NCBI GenBank assembly: GCA_945860135.1
Contig: CAMAPK010000010.1
Location: 1 to 64,000, forward strand
Origin: Nitrosovibrio sp. Nv4
GTDB taxonomy: Bacteria; Pseudomonadota; Gammaproteobacteria; Burkholderiales; Nitrosomonadaceae
Direction: 5' to 3'
Length of the DNA stretch: 64,000 nt
Every line of letters starts with the position of its first letter. Positions within the stretch are counted from its first letter, which is position 1. The translations under genes and the position numbers were made by a program. This document shows positions 19,600 through 27,809 of the stretch, in pieces. The notes beneath the pieces were generated by a model. The model did no database searches and had not been told where the DNA came from. It saw nothing but the letters and a program-made list of their open reading frames with translations.

Positions 19600-20784
19600 T
19601 TGCTATTAAATCTTATTCGAAAAATTTGTGTCATCGTTGCTGCCGTCTGCTCACTGGCCTTGCCGGTCCAGGCAGGCGACTTCGTTCTGGGTTATCTGGG
19701 CCAGCAGATTGTGCCGAGCGGCATAATTTTTGATGGCACTGTTGTGGGTGGCCTTTCTTCCTTGGATTACAACGCGAATAGCGGCCGTTACTTTGCCATC
19801 AGCGACGACCGCAGCAGCATCAGTCCGGCACGCTTTTATGAATTGAGTCTGGATCTCGCAAAGTTCCAACGCTCATCCAAGCCCGGTTACGCCGGGGTGA
19901 ACTTTGACGCGGTCACGACCATCCGGCAGCCGGGTGGCGGCACCTTCGCGAGAAACACGGTGGACCCGGAAGGGCTGCGTTTTGATCGCTCTCGCAGCAG
20001 GATTTACTGGAGCGATGAAGGCCGGCGCAGCCGTGCCGGGTACCGGAATCCCGTCGTGCGCGAAATGAACCTCGACGGCAGTCATGTACGCGATTTCGCC
20101 GTGCCCGATTACTACCATCCATCGGGTTCCACGCACGGGTTCAGATCGGGTGACAGAGGCATACATGACAACCTGGCTTTCGAGAGCCTGACCATCTCGA
20201 AAGATGGCAGCACGTTGTACACCGCCACTGAAAACGGCCTGGCACAAGACAGTCCGCCCGCCGCTGTGGGTAATGGATCGCGCACACGCATCCTGTCCTT
20301 CAATATTGCCACCGGGTTGCCCGGCGCCGAGTATGTGTATGAGGTGGAGCCGGTTGCGGTCGCGCCCATTGTGCCAGGCCTGTATGCCACCAACGGGCTG
20401 ACGGACATGCTTGCCGTCGGTGATCGCCAGTTCCTCGCCATCGAACGCTCCTATGCGCTCGGTGCGCAGACGCCCGGCTCGCCGGTTACCGGCAAAACCA
20501 TCCGCCTATTTTACGTCGATGCTAGAAATGCCACCGATATCTCCGGGCTTGAATCGATAGTCGGCCAAAATATCAAAGCCGTGACCAAGACCTTGCTGCT
20601 TGATCTGTCCGAGCTGAAACAAGACGATGGCTCAATTCTGGCGCTCGACAATATTGAAGGGATTACTCTGGGTCCGGAGTTTGAGGGCAAAGCGACGCTG
20701 ATACTCGTATCCGACAATAACTTCAGCAGCCGGCAATTTACACAATTCATCGCGCTGCAGATCACTCCGGCACCGTCAGACTAG
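19600..20784 (+). CDS. esterase-like activity of phytase family protein, secreted
   Basis: GGLSSLDYNANSGRYFAISDDRS...DPEGLRFDRSRSRIYWSDEG...NIEGITLG; probable TTG start at 19600 giving signal peptide MLLNLIRKICVIVAAVCSLALPVQA (ORF track starts at 19510). Confidence 0.75.
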   Translation: MLLNLIRKICVIVAAVCSLALPVQAGDFVLGYLGQQIVPSGIIFDGTVVGGLSSLDYNANSGRYFAISDDRSSISPARFYELSLDLAKFQRSSKPGYAGVNFDAVTTIRQPGGGTFARNTVDPEGLRFDRSRSRIYWSDEGRRSRAGYRNPVVREMNLDGSHVRDFAVPDYYHPSGSTHGFRSGDRGIHDNLAFESLTISKDGSTLYTATENGLAQDSPPAAVGNGSRTRILSFNIATGLPGAEYVYEVEPVAVAPIVPGLYATNGLTDMLAVGDRQFLAIERSYALGAQTPGSPVTGKTIRLFYVDARNATDISGLESIVGQNIKAVTKTLLLDLSELKQDDGSILALDNIEGITLGPEFEGKATLILVSDNNFSSRQFTQFIALQITPAPSD

Positions 20785-20790
20785 CGGCGA

Positions 20791-21084
20791 TTACTTTACG
20801 AAACGGTCAGTTTTGCCATAATCCCTGAGCGACGTACCCGGAAGCGTCGGATGAAAAGTGACTGATCCATCATCGTGGCGCTCAACAATATACCCCGGTT
20901 TGTCATAATCCCTGAGCGAGGTGCCCGGTATGGTCGGATAAACATTATTGCCCTCGATTAACCTGCCTGGCTTGCTATGGTCCCGGAGCGCAGTGCCGGG
21001 AAGTGCCGGGTACATTACGTCCCGTGCAAGGACGAGTGCGGCAAGTAGCGATAATGCCCAAGCAACTACGACAGTCGTTTTCAT
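20791..21084 (-). CDS. small secreted protein with three YPxLPGTxLRDxxKPG repeats
   Basis: MKTTVVVAWALSLLAALVLARDVMYPALPGTALRDHSKPGRLIEGNNVYPTIPGTSLRDYDKPGYIVERHDDGSVTFHPTLPGTSLRDYGKTDRFVK. Confidence 0.65.
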   Translation of the reverse strand: MKTTVVVAWALSLLAALVLARDVMYPALPGTALRDHSKPGRLIEGNNVYPTIPGTSLRDYDKPGYIVERHDDGSVTFHPTLPGTSLRDYGKTDRFVK

Positions 21085-21185
21085 GCAAAACATCCTTTTC
21101 GCCTGCTGCGATACTGTGTTTTAAACTCTACTGCAGACAGGCCATCGCTGTAATTATGCCGCCTGATAAGGTTGTAAAACATTAA
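21081..21185 (-). pseudogene. IS3-family transposase (OrfB) C-terminal remnant
   Basis: LMFYNLIRRHNYSDGLSAVEFKTQYRSRRKG resembles the IS3 OrfB terminus (FYN..RRH...GLSPVEFE.QY). Confidence 0.65.
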
Positions 21186-21278
21186 GGGAATCCCTCTGCG
21201 CGTACGCGCTGGCGGCTTTGCGCGCCATTCTGGCAAGTATTCGCCGCGCGTGCATGTGCCACGAGCGTCTGTCTTGCA

Positions 21279-21371
21279 AATGGTTTCCAATAGCTGCGGC
21301 GCGTTTATCTGGTCAATAGGCCGCTTGCCGAAGACAGGAAACATGCGGTTCTCAAGGCGGTGTCGTTGCTC
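21279..21371 (-). pseudogene. P4-type tyrosine integrase remnant (core-binding domain fragment)
   Basis: EQRHRLENRMFPVFGKRPIDQINAPQLLETI resembles integrase segment RLE..VFP.lGkrPI..I.apelL; in-frame TAG lies just upstream (KSM*WLLEQRH). Confidence 0.65.
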
Positions 21372-21406
21372 CAGAAGCCACTACATACTTTTGCTGGGTG
21401 TCGTCT

Positions 21407-21499
21407 TGGCGGAGAGGGTGGGATTCGAACCCACGTGCCAGGTTACCCTGACCATCTGATTTCGAGTCAGCGCCGTTATGGCCACTTCGGTACCTCTCC
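21407..21499 (-). tRNA. serT-like: tRNA-Ser (anticodon CGA), CCA encoded
   Basis: Reverse complement GGAGAGGTACCGAAGTGGCCATAACGGCGCTGACTCGAAATCAGATGGTCAGGGTAACCTGGCACGTGGGTTCGAATCCCACCCTCTCCGCCA; 7-bp acceptor stem, long variable arm, loop CTCGAAA. Confidence 0.95.
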
Positions 21500-21591
21500 A
21501 TTTTGAGGTTGCATATTTTACCAGCTTATCCTGCCCTTGTTCATGGCAAAAACATGGCAGAATGCCCTGGTATTCTGCTCATTTCTATCCT

Positions 21592-22995
21592 ATGCGCATC
21601 TTCCCCCCATTTTCCGTACTTGTTTTCTGTGGACTTTTACTCACCGCCTGCGATTCGCATGAGAAGCCAGTGCCGGTGCCAGACAAGACGGATGAGGTGG
21701 TGGTCATTACGGTCAATAGTCCCGATACCTATTATGAGAATTCCGACGGCAGTTATGCCGGACTGGAGTTCGATCTGGTTACCGAATTCGCGAATGAACT
21801 GGGCGTGGGGGTGAAATTCAAAGTAATGCCAAGATTGAGCCAGGCATTATTGGCTCTGGAAAGTCCGCAGGGGCATTTTGCCGCCGGTCTGAATGTTACT
21901 GACAAGCATGGATCAGGCGCTCGTTTTGGCCCAGTCTATCAGCGTATCCAACCCCAGGTGGTCTATAACACAGACTACCCCAAGCCCAGGAATATCCAGG
22001 ATCTTGCTGGAAGGAACATTGAGATAGCGGCCGGAACGTCACACACTGAGCGGCTGAATGAGGCAAGGCAGCAAGTCCCCGGCTTGAAGTGGAATGAGGT
22101 GGATATCCCCGCTGAGGAGCTGCTGGCAAAGCTGGCAGAAGGCAAGATCGATTATGCCATCGCTGACTCCACCCAGATCAATCTGGCAAAAAACTTCTAT
22201 CCAAATCTGAGGACAGCTTTTAATTTGGGTGAGGAAACCGGCAAGGCATGGGCATTTTCTCCAAACGCAGATCCGCAGCTGTTGGAAAAGGCGCAGAAAT
22301 TTTTTAAACGAATCGAACAGGACGGCACCTTGAAACGCCTGCTGGACCGGTATTACGGCCATATCCAGCGGCTGGACCAGATGGACGTGGGCGGTATCCT
22401 GGAGAAAATGCGCACGACCCTGCCGGATTTGCGCGACCATTTTCATCATGCCGAGGAATTGACGGGAATCGACTGGCGTTTGATCGCGGCACTGGCCTAT
22501 AAGGAATCCCACTGGGACCGGCTGGCAACTTCACCCACCAATGTACGCGGCATCATGATGCTGACAGAGAGTACCGCCGACCGGATGAAAGTGACCGACC
22601 GCCTTGATGCGCGTCAGAGCATACTCGCCGGCGCGCGTTACCTGTTGCTGCTGAAGGAAATGCTGCCGCCGCGGATCGCGGAACCCGATCGCACCTGGAT
22701 CGCACTGGCTGCGTACAACCTGGGCTATGGTCACGTGGAAGATGCGCGCATTCTGGCGCAGCGCATGGGATCGAGTCCGGATTCATGGGTGGATCTGAAA
22801 AAAATATTGCCGTTGCTGAGCCGCAGCGAATATTTCGTTAATCTGAAGCATGGCTATGCGCGCGGTGGCGAGGCGGTCATCCTGACGGAATCCGTCCGTA
22901 CCTACCACGATATTCTGCTGCGCTACGAACGCGCTTATTCACGTAATTTTGCGGCTACCGAAGCAATGGGTCCGCTCCATCGTAGCCGGAATTAG
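21592..22995 (+). CDS. mltF: membrane-bound lytic murein transglycosylase F
   Basis: Lipoprotein signal MRIFPPFSVLVFCGLLLTAC; SBP_bac_3 domain; SLT domain IDWRLIAALAYKESHWD...GIMMLTESTADRM. Confidence 0.92.
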   Translation: MRIFPPFSVLVFCGLLLTACDSHEKPVPVPDKTDEVVVITVNSPDTYYENSDGSYAGLEFDLVTEFANELGVGVKFKVMPRLSQALLALESPQGHFAAGLNVTDKHGSGARFGPVYQRIQPQVVYNTDYPKPRNIQDLAGRNIEIAAGTSHTERLNEARQQVPGLKWNEVDIPAEELLAKLAEGKIDYAIADSTQINLAKNFYPNLRTAFNLGEETGKAWAFSPNADPQLLEKAQKFFKRIEQDGTLKRLLDRYYGHIQRLDQMDVGGILEKMRTTLPDLRDHFHHAEELTGIDWRLIAALAYKESHWDRLATSPTNVRGIMMLTESTADRMKVTDRLDARQSILAGARYLLLLKEMLPPRIAEPDRTWIALAAYNLGYGHVEDARILAQRMGSSPDSWVDLKKILPLLSRSEYFVNLKHGYARGGEAVILTESVRTYHDILLRYERAYSRNFAATEAMGPLHRSRN

Positions 22996-23010
22996 ATCGT
23001 AAGGAGTCGC

Positions 23011-23712
23011 ATGAAACCGGTTGTAATTTTCAGACATTTTCCGATTGAAGGGCCGGGTTATTTGGCTACGTTTCTGGACGCACATGCCATTCCATGGCGG
23101 CTTGTCAGAATCGATGCCGGCGAGGCGCTGCCCGCTGGCATCGGTCAATTCAGCGGACTGGTGTTCATGGGCGGACCCATGAGCGTAAACGATGATCTGC
23201 CCTGGATTGAGTCCGCACTGGCGCTGATCAGGCAAGCGGTGGCCAGTGACATTCCTGTATTGGGTCACTGTCTCGGCGGACAACTGATGGCAAAAGCCTT
23301 GGGTGGTGTGGTGAGCAGGAGTCCGGTCAAGGAATTCGGCTGGGGTGAGGTCAGCGTGGCGGATAATCCCGTCGCCCACGAATGGTTCGGTGATCTGTCA
23401 GAATTTGAGTCATTTCACTGGCACGGCGAGGCCTTTACGCTTCCCGCTGCTGCAACCCACCTGTTGTCGAGCCGTTATTGCGAGAATCAGGCGTTTGCGC
23501 TGGGCAAGCACCTGGCAATGCAATGCCATGTGGAAATGACCGCAGAAATGGTAACAGCCTGGTGTGAAACGGGCAGCGGAGAAACCAACGCTGGTTCCGG
23601 GTCGCCAGTGCAATCGGCGGAAGCGATGCAGCAGGATTTGGCTAAGCGGGTGGCGACATTAAACCAAGTCGCAGAGCGATTGTATGTGAGATGGACTGCC
23701 GGTCTGGTGTGA
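23011..23712 (+). CDS. class I glutamine amidotransferase-like protein
   Basis: VFMGGPMSVNDDLPWI...VLGHCLGGQLMAKALGG with Cys nucleophile. Confidence 0.88.
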   Translation: MKPVVIFRHFPIEGPGYLATFLDAHAIPWRLVRIDAGEALPAGIGQFSGLVFMGGPMSVNDDLPWIESALALIRQAVASDIPVLGHCLGGQLMAKALGGVVSRSPVKEFGWGEVSVADNPVAHEWFGDLSEFESFHWHGEAFTLPAAATHLLSSRYCENQAFALGKHLAMQCHVEMTAEMVTAWCETGSGETNAGSGSPVQSAEAMQQDLAKRVATLNQVAERLYVRWTAGLV

Positions 23713-23738
23713 TGAATTTGCTGCGACAGCTTAGCAAG

Positions 23739-24224
23739 TCATTCCCGGAAATTCTGGAACTGCAGCGGAAACTCGGTAATGGACTTCTTTATCAATTGTA
23801 TTGCTTCCTGCAGGATATCGCGCTTTGTGCCTGTAACACGCACCGCGTCACCCTGGATACTGCCCTGTACTTTGAGTTTGCTGTCCTTGATGAGCCTGAT
23901 GATTTTCTTCGCCAGTTCGGTTTCCACCCCGGTTTTCACCGTGATCTGCTGTTTAACTTTGTTGCCGCTGATTTTTTCTGCTTCACCCCTGTCCAGACAG
24001 CGCACATCGACGCCGCGTTTGGCAAGCTTGGCCATCAGGATATCCAGCACCTGGCTTAGTTTGAATTCATCGTCGGCGAAAACCGTGAGCTTGTAATCAG
24101 CCTGCTCCACGCGCGCATCCGATCCCTTGAAATCGAAGCGAGTGCTGACTTCCTTGTTCACCTGGTCAAGCGCATTTCTGATTTCCTGCTTGTCAACCTC
24201 GGAAACGATGTCGAATGACGGCAT
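23739..24224 (-). CDS. yajQ: YajQ family nucleotide-binding protein
   Basis: [41 protein letters not shown]. Confidence 0.95.
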   Translation of the reverse strand: MPSFDIVSEVDKQEIRNALDQVNKEVSTRFDFKGSDARVEQADYKLTVFADDEFKLSQVLDILMAKLAKRGVDVRCLDRGEAEKISGNKVKQQITVKTGVETELAKKIIRLIKDSKLKVQGSIQGDAVRVTGTKRDILQEAIQLIKKSITEFPLQFQNFRE

Positions 24225-24262
24225 GACGTTTTCTCCTTACTTGCAATAACAGGCCCAACCCA

Positions 24263-25504
24263 TTATTTTCTGTTTTTCAAATTCGCTGCGATGCGCATCC
24301 GCAGTGCATTCAGCTTGATGAATCCCGCTGCATCCGCCTGGTTATAGGCGCCTTTGTCTTCTTCGAAAGTGGCGATGTTGGGGTCGAACAGCGAATCGGT
24401 CTTGGAATCTCGTCCGACCACGATCACATTGCCTTTGTAGAGCTTCAGCCGCACCCAGCCATTTACGTGGGCTTGCGAGGCATCAATCATGGTTTGCAGC
24501 ATTTCGCGTTCCGGGCTCCACCAGTAGCCGTTGTAAATCAGTGTGGCGTAGCGTGGCATCAGATCGTCCTTCAAATGCGCCACCTCCCGATCGAGAGTGA
24601 TGGATTCGATGGCGCGATGGGCGCGCAGCATGATGGTGCCGCCAGGGGTTTCGTAGCAGCCGCGTGATTTCATGCCGACATAGCGGTTCTCGACCAGATC
24701 CAGACGACCGATGCCGTGCTTGCCGCCTAATTGGTTAAGCTTGGCAAGTACGCTTGCAGGCGAGAGCTTCTTGCCGTTCAATGCAATGATGTCGCCTTGT
24801 TTGAATTCCAGATCAAGGTATTCGGCCTGGTCGGGGGCTTTTTCCGGCGATACGCTCCAGCGCCACATCGATTCTTCCGGTTCCTGTGCCGGATCTTCCA
24901 GCACGCGGCCTTCATAGGAAATATGCAGCAGGTTGGCATCCATGCTGTAAGGCGAACCGCCTTTCTTTTTCATTTCCACCGGGATGCCGTGTTGTTCCGC
25001 GTATTTCAGAAGTTTCTCGCGCGACGTGAGATCCCATTCTCGCCACGGTGCGATCACGCGGATGTCGGGTTGCAATGCGTAGTAACCCAGTTCAAAGCGC
25101 ACCTGATCGTTGCCCTTGCCGGTCGCGCCATGTGAAACCGCATCTGCCTTGGTTTTGCGTGCGATCTCGATTTGCCGTTTGGCGATCAGCGGACGGGCGA
25201 TGCTGGTGCCCAGCAGGTATTCGCCTTCATAAATAGTGTTGGCGCGGAACATGGGAAATACGTAATCACGCACAAATTCTTCGCGCAGATCTTCGATGAA
25301 AATTTCCTTCACGCCCAATTGCTTCGCCTTGGCGCGTGCGGGCTCCACTTCTTCGCCTTGGCCGATGTCTGCGGTGAAAGTGACGATTTCACACTGATAG
25401 GTGTCTTGCAGCCATTTCAGTATCACTGAAGTATCCAGCCCGCCGGAAAAGGCCAGCACTACCTTGCGTACTTCGGATAAACCGGATTGTTTGATTTTTT
25501 TCAT
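24263..25504 (-). CDS. argG: argininosuccinate synthase
   Basis: [41 protein letters not shown]. Confidence 0.97.
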   Translation of the reverse strand: MKKIKQSGLSEVRKVVLAFSGGLDTSVILKWLQDTYQCEIVTFTADIGQGEEVEPARAKAKQLGVKEIFIEDLREEFVRDYVFPMFRANTIYEGEYLLGTSIARPLIAKRQIEIARKTKADAVSHGATGKGNDQVRFELGYYALQPDIRVIAPWREWDLTSREKLLKYAEQHGIPVEMKKKGGSPYSMDANLLHISYEGRVLEDPAQEPEESMWRWSVSPEKAPDQAEYLDLEFKQGDIIALNGKKLSPASVLAKLNQLGGKHGIGRLDLVENRYVGMKSRGCYETPGGTIMLRAHRAIESITLDREVAHLKDDLMPRYATLIYNGYWWSPEREMLQTMIDASQAHVNGWVRLKLYKGNVIVVGRDSKTDSLFDPNIATFEEDKGAYNQADAAGFIKLNALRMRIAANLKNRK

Positions 25505-25543
25505 GCCTGATCCTTGTTGATCTGCGCCCTTTGCAGGGTCACC

Positions 25544-26458
25544 TCATACTTTTCCCAGCAACAAATATTCCATCAGCGCTTTCTGCGTGTGCAGCCGGTT
25601 TTCCGCTTCGTCCCACACGACCGATTGCGGCCCGTCGATGACTTCCGCATCCACTTCTTCACCACGATGCGCGGGCAGGCAGTGCATGAACAGCGTATCT
25701 TTCTTGGTGCAGGACATCATCTCGGCATCCACGCGAAAGTCGGCAAAATCCTTTTTCCTTTCCTCGGTTTCGGCCTCGAAACCCATGCTGGTCCATACGT
25801 CGGTGGTGACGAGATCGGCATCTTTTACCGCATCATGCGGATTGGAAAATTCTTCGTAGTGGTCGGTGCCGTAAAGCCCGGCTCGCTCCGGTTCGACTTC
25901 GTAGCCGGGTGGGGTGGAGACATGCACGTTGAAATCAAATATTTCCGCCGCTTGCAGCCAGGTATTGCAGACATTGTTGGAATCGCCGATCCATGCCACA
26001 GTCTTGCCAGCGATGCTGCCGCGCTGCTCAATGAAAGTGAAAATGTCGCCCATGATCTGGCAGGGATGATATTCGTCAGTCAGGCCGTTGATCACCGGCA
26101 CCCGCGAATGCGCGGCAAAGCGCTCGATGATGTCGTGCTCATAAGTGCGGATCATGACGATATCCACCATGCGTGAGATCACCCGCGCTGCGTCTTCCAC
26201 TGGCTCGCCGCGCCCCAGTTGAGTGTCACGGGTGGAGAGATAGATTGCCGTACCGCCCAACTGATGCATGCCGGCTTCGAATGACAAGCGCGTACGCGTC
26301 GAATGCTTGTCGAAAATCATCGCCAGGGTGCGGTCTTCCAGTGGCCAGTAGCGCCGGTACTGCTTGAATTCGTGTTTGATCCAGCGTGCGCGTTCGAACA
26401 GATGCTCGAATTCCTCACGGCTGAAGTCATTGAACTGTAAAAAGTGTTTGAGTTGCAT
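25544..26458 (-). CDS. argF: ornithine carbamoyltransferase
   Basis: MIFDKHSTRTRLSFEAGMHQLGG...HCLPAHRGEEV. Confidence 0.96.
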   Translation of the reverse strand: MQLKHFLQFNDFSREEFEHLFERARWIKHEFKQYRRYWPLEDRTLAMIFDKHSTRTRLSFEAGMHQLGGTAIYLSTRDTQLGRGEPVEDAARVISRMVDIVMIRTYEHDIIERFAAHSRVPVINGLTDEYHPCQIMGDIFTFIEQRGSIAGKTVAWIGDSNNVCNTWLQAAEIFDFNVHVSTPPGYEVEPERAGLYGTDHYEEFSNPHDAVKDADLVTTDVWTSMGFEAETEERKKDFADFRVDAEMMSCTKKDTLFMHCLPAHRGEEVDAEVIDGPQSVVWDEAENRLHTQKALMEYLLLGKV

Positions 26459-26548
26459 GCTGGGCGCAATGAAATAAGCGGGGTGGGTGACCCGTTCACA
26501 AAAGAGACTGAGGGTTGCAGGGCGATTCGTCCTGTCATCCCATGGTCT

Positions 26549-27721
26549 TCACGTTTTCAGAAACTCTTTCACTAGCGCTGATACGGCATTTACTACCAGC
26601 TCCGCTTCAGTCCGCTGCATTATCAGTGGTGGCAGCAGACGCACTACTTTATCTGAAGTCACGTTGATCAGCAGCCCTTGTTCCAATGCTTTTTTCACCA
26701 GCTCACCGCAGGGCTTGGAAAGCTCGATACCGATCATCAATCCTTGGCCACGAATCTGGGTGACGCCGGCCACGTCAGCCAGCTGCGCCTTGAAAGCGCT
26801 ACGCATGAAATCGCCTAACTCCATTGCGTTACGCATCAGGTCATCTCTTTCGATTACATTCAGCGTGGTGAGTGCCGCAGTACAGGCCAACGGGTTGCCG
26901 CCGAAAGTGGAGGCGTGATTCCCCGGTTTGAACACCTCTGCCGCCGCCCCTTTCGCGAGGCAGGCGCCGATGGCCACGCCAGAGCCCAGACCCTTGGCCA
27001 GCGTCATGACATCGGGGAAGATGCCAGTGTGCTGGAAGGCGAACCATTTGCCGCTGCGACCGATGCCACATTGTACCTCGTCCAGCATCAGCAGCCAGCC
27101 ATGCTGGTCACACAGGTGGCGCAGGCCTTGCAGATAGTGCGCCTGTGGTACATTGACGCCACCCTCGCCCTGATACGGTTCGACCAGGATGGCGACCACG
27201 CTCTTGTTATGCACGGCTACTTGCGCCACCGCTTCCAGATCATTATAGGGAACGCGCGCAAAGCCGGTGAGCAGCGGCTCAAAACCAGCCTGCACCTTGC
27301 GATTGCCGCTTGCGGTCAAGGTCGCCATGGTGCGGCCGTGAAAGGATCTTTCCATCACCACGATGGTGGGGAGGTCTATGCCTTTGTTATGGCCGTATAG
27401 TCTTGCCAGCTTGATTGCGGCTTCGTTTGCTTCCGCACCCGAATTGCAGAAGAACGCGTTATCCATGCCTGACAGGGCGGCCAGCCTGCTGGCCAGTTGT
27501 TCCTGTTTGCCGATATGGTAAAGGTTGGAAGTATGGATCAGTGTTCCGGCTTGCTCGCAAATTGCTTTTACCAGTTCCGGGTGGCAATGCCCCAGACCAC
27601 ATACGGCAACACCGGCAAGCGCATCAAGATAGCGTTTGCCGGTGTCGTCCCACAGCCACACGCCGTCACCCTTGACGAAGGTGACGGGTAACTGCGAGTA
27701 GGTGTTCATCAGATTTGACAT
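26549..27721 (-). CDS. argD: acetylornithine aminotransferase
   Basis: GLGHCHPELVKAICEQAGTLIHTSNLY...LMLDEVQCGIGRSGKWFAFQHTGIFPDVMTLAKGLG. Confidence 0.95.
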   Translation of the reverse strand: MSNLMNTYSQLPVTFVKGDGVWLWDDTGKRYLDALAGVAVCGLGHCHPELVKAICEQAGTLIHTSNLYHIGKQEQLASRLAALSGMDNAFFCNSGAEANEAAIKLARLYGHNKGIDLPTIVVMERSFHGRTMATLTASGNRKVQAGFEPLLTGFARVPYNDLEAVAQVAVHNKSVVAILVEPYQGEGGVNVPQAHYLQGLRHLCDQHGWLLMLDEVQCGIGRSGKWFAFQHTGIFPDVMTLAKGLGSGVAIGACLAKGAAAEVFKPGNHASTFGGNPLACTAALTTLNVIERDDLMRNAMELGDFMRSAFKAQLADVAGVTQIRGQGLMIGIELSKPCGELVKKALEQGLLINVTSDKVVRLLPPLIMQRTEAELVVNAVSALVKEFLKT

Positions 27722-27758
27722 AAGACAGTACCTAGTTTTTCCAGAGCCAGAATGAAAT

Positions 27759-27778
27759 ACGGCGGCATCAGCCGCCGT
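27759..27778 (-). terminator. hairpin between decarboxylase gene and argD
   Basis: acggcggc atca gccgccgt perfect 8-bp arms; moderately T-rich on the minus strand. Confidence 0.45.
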
Positions 27779-27809
27779 GAATTGTTTATTGTGCGCCAGC
27801 CATCTTTAC

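Noticed and set aside
21250-21459. Plus-strand ORF ending in AERVGFEPTCQVTLTI
   Set aside because: The ERVGFEPT string is the well-known spurious translation of a tRNA 3' half read antisense; here it is the tRNA-Ser.
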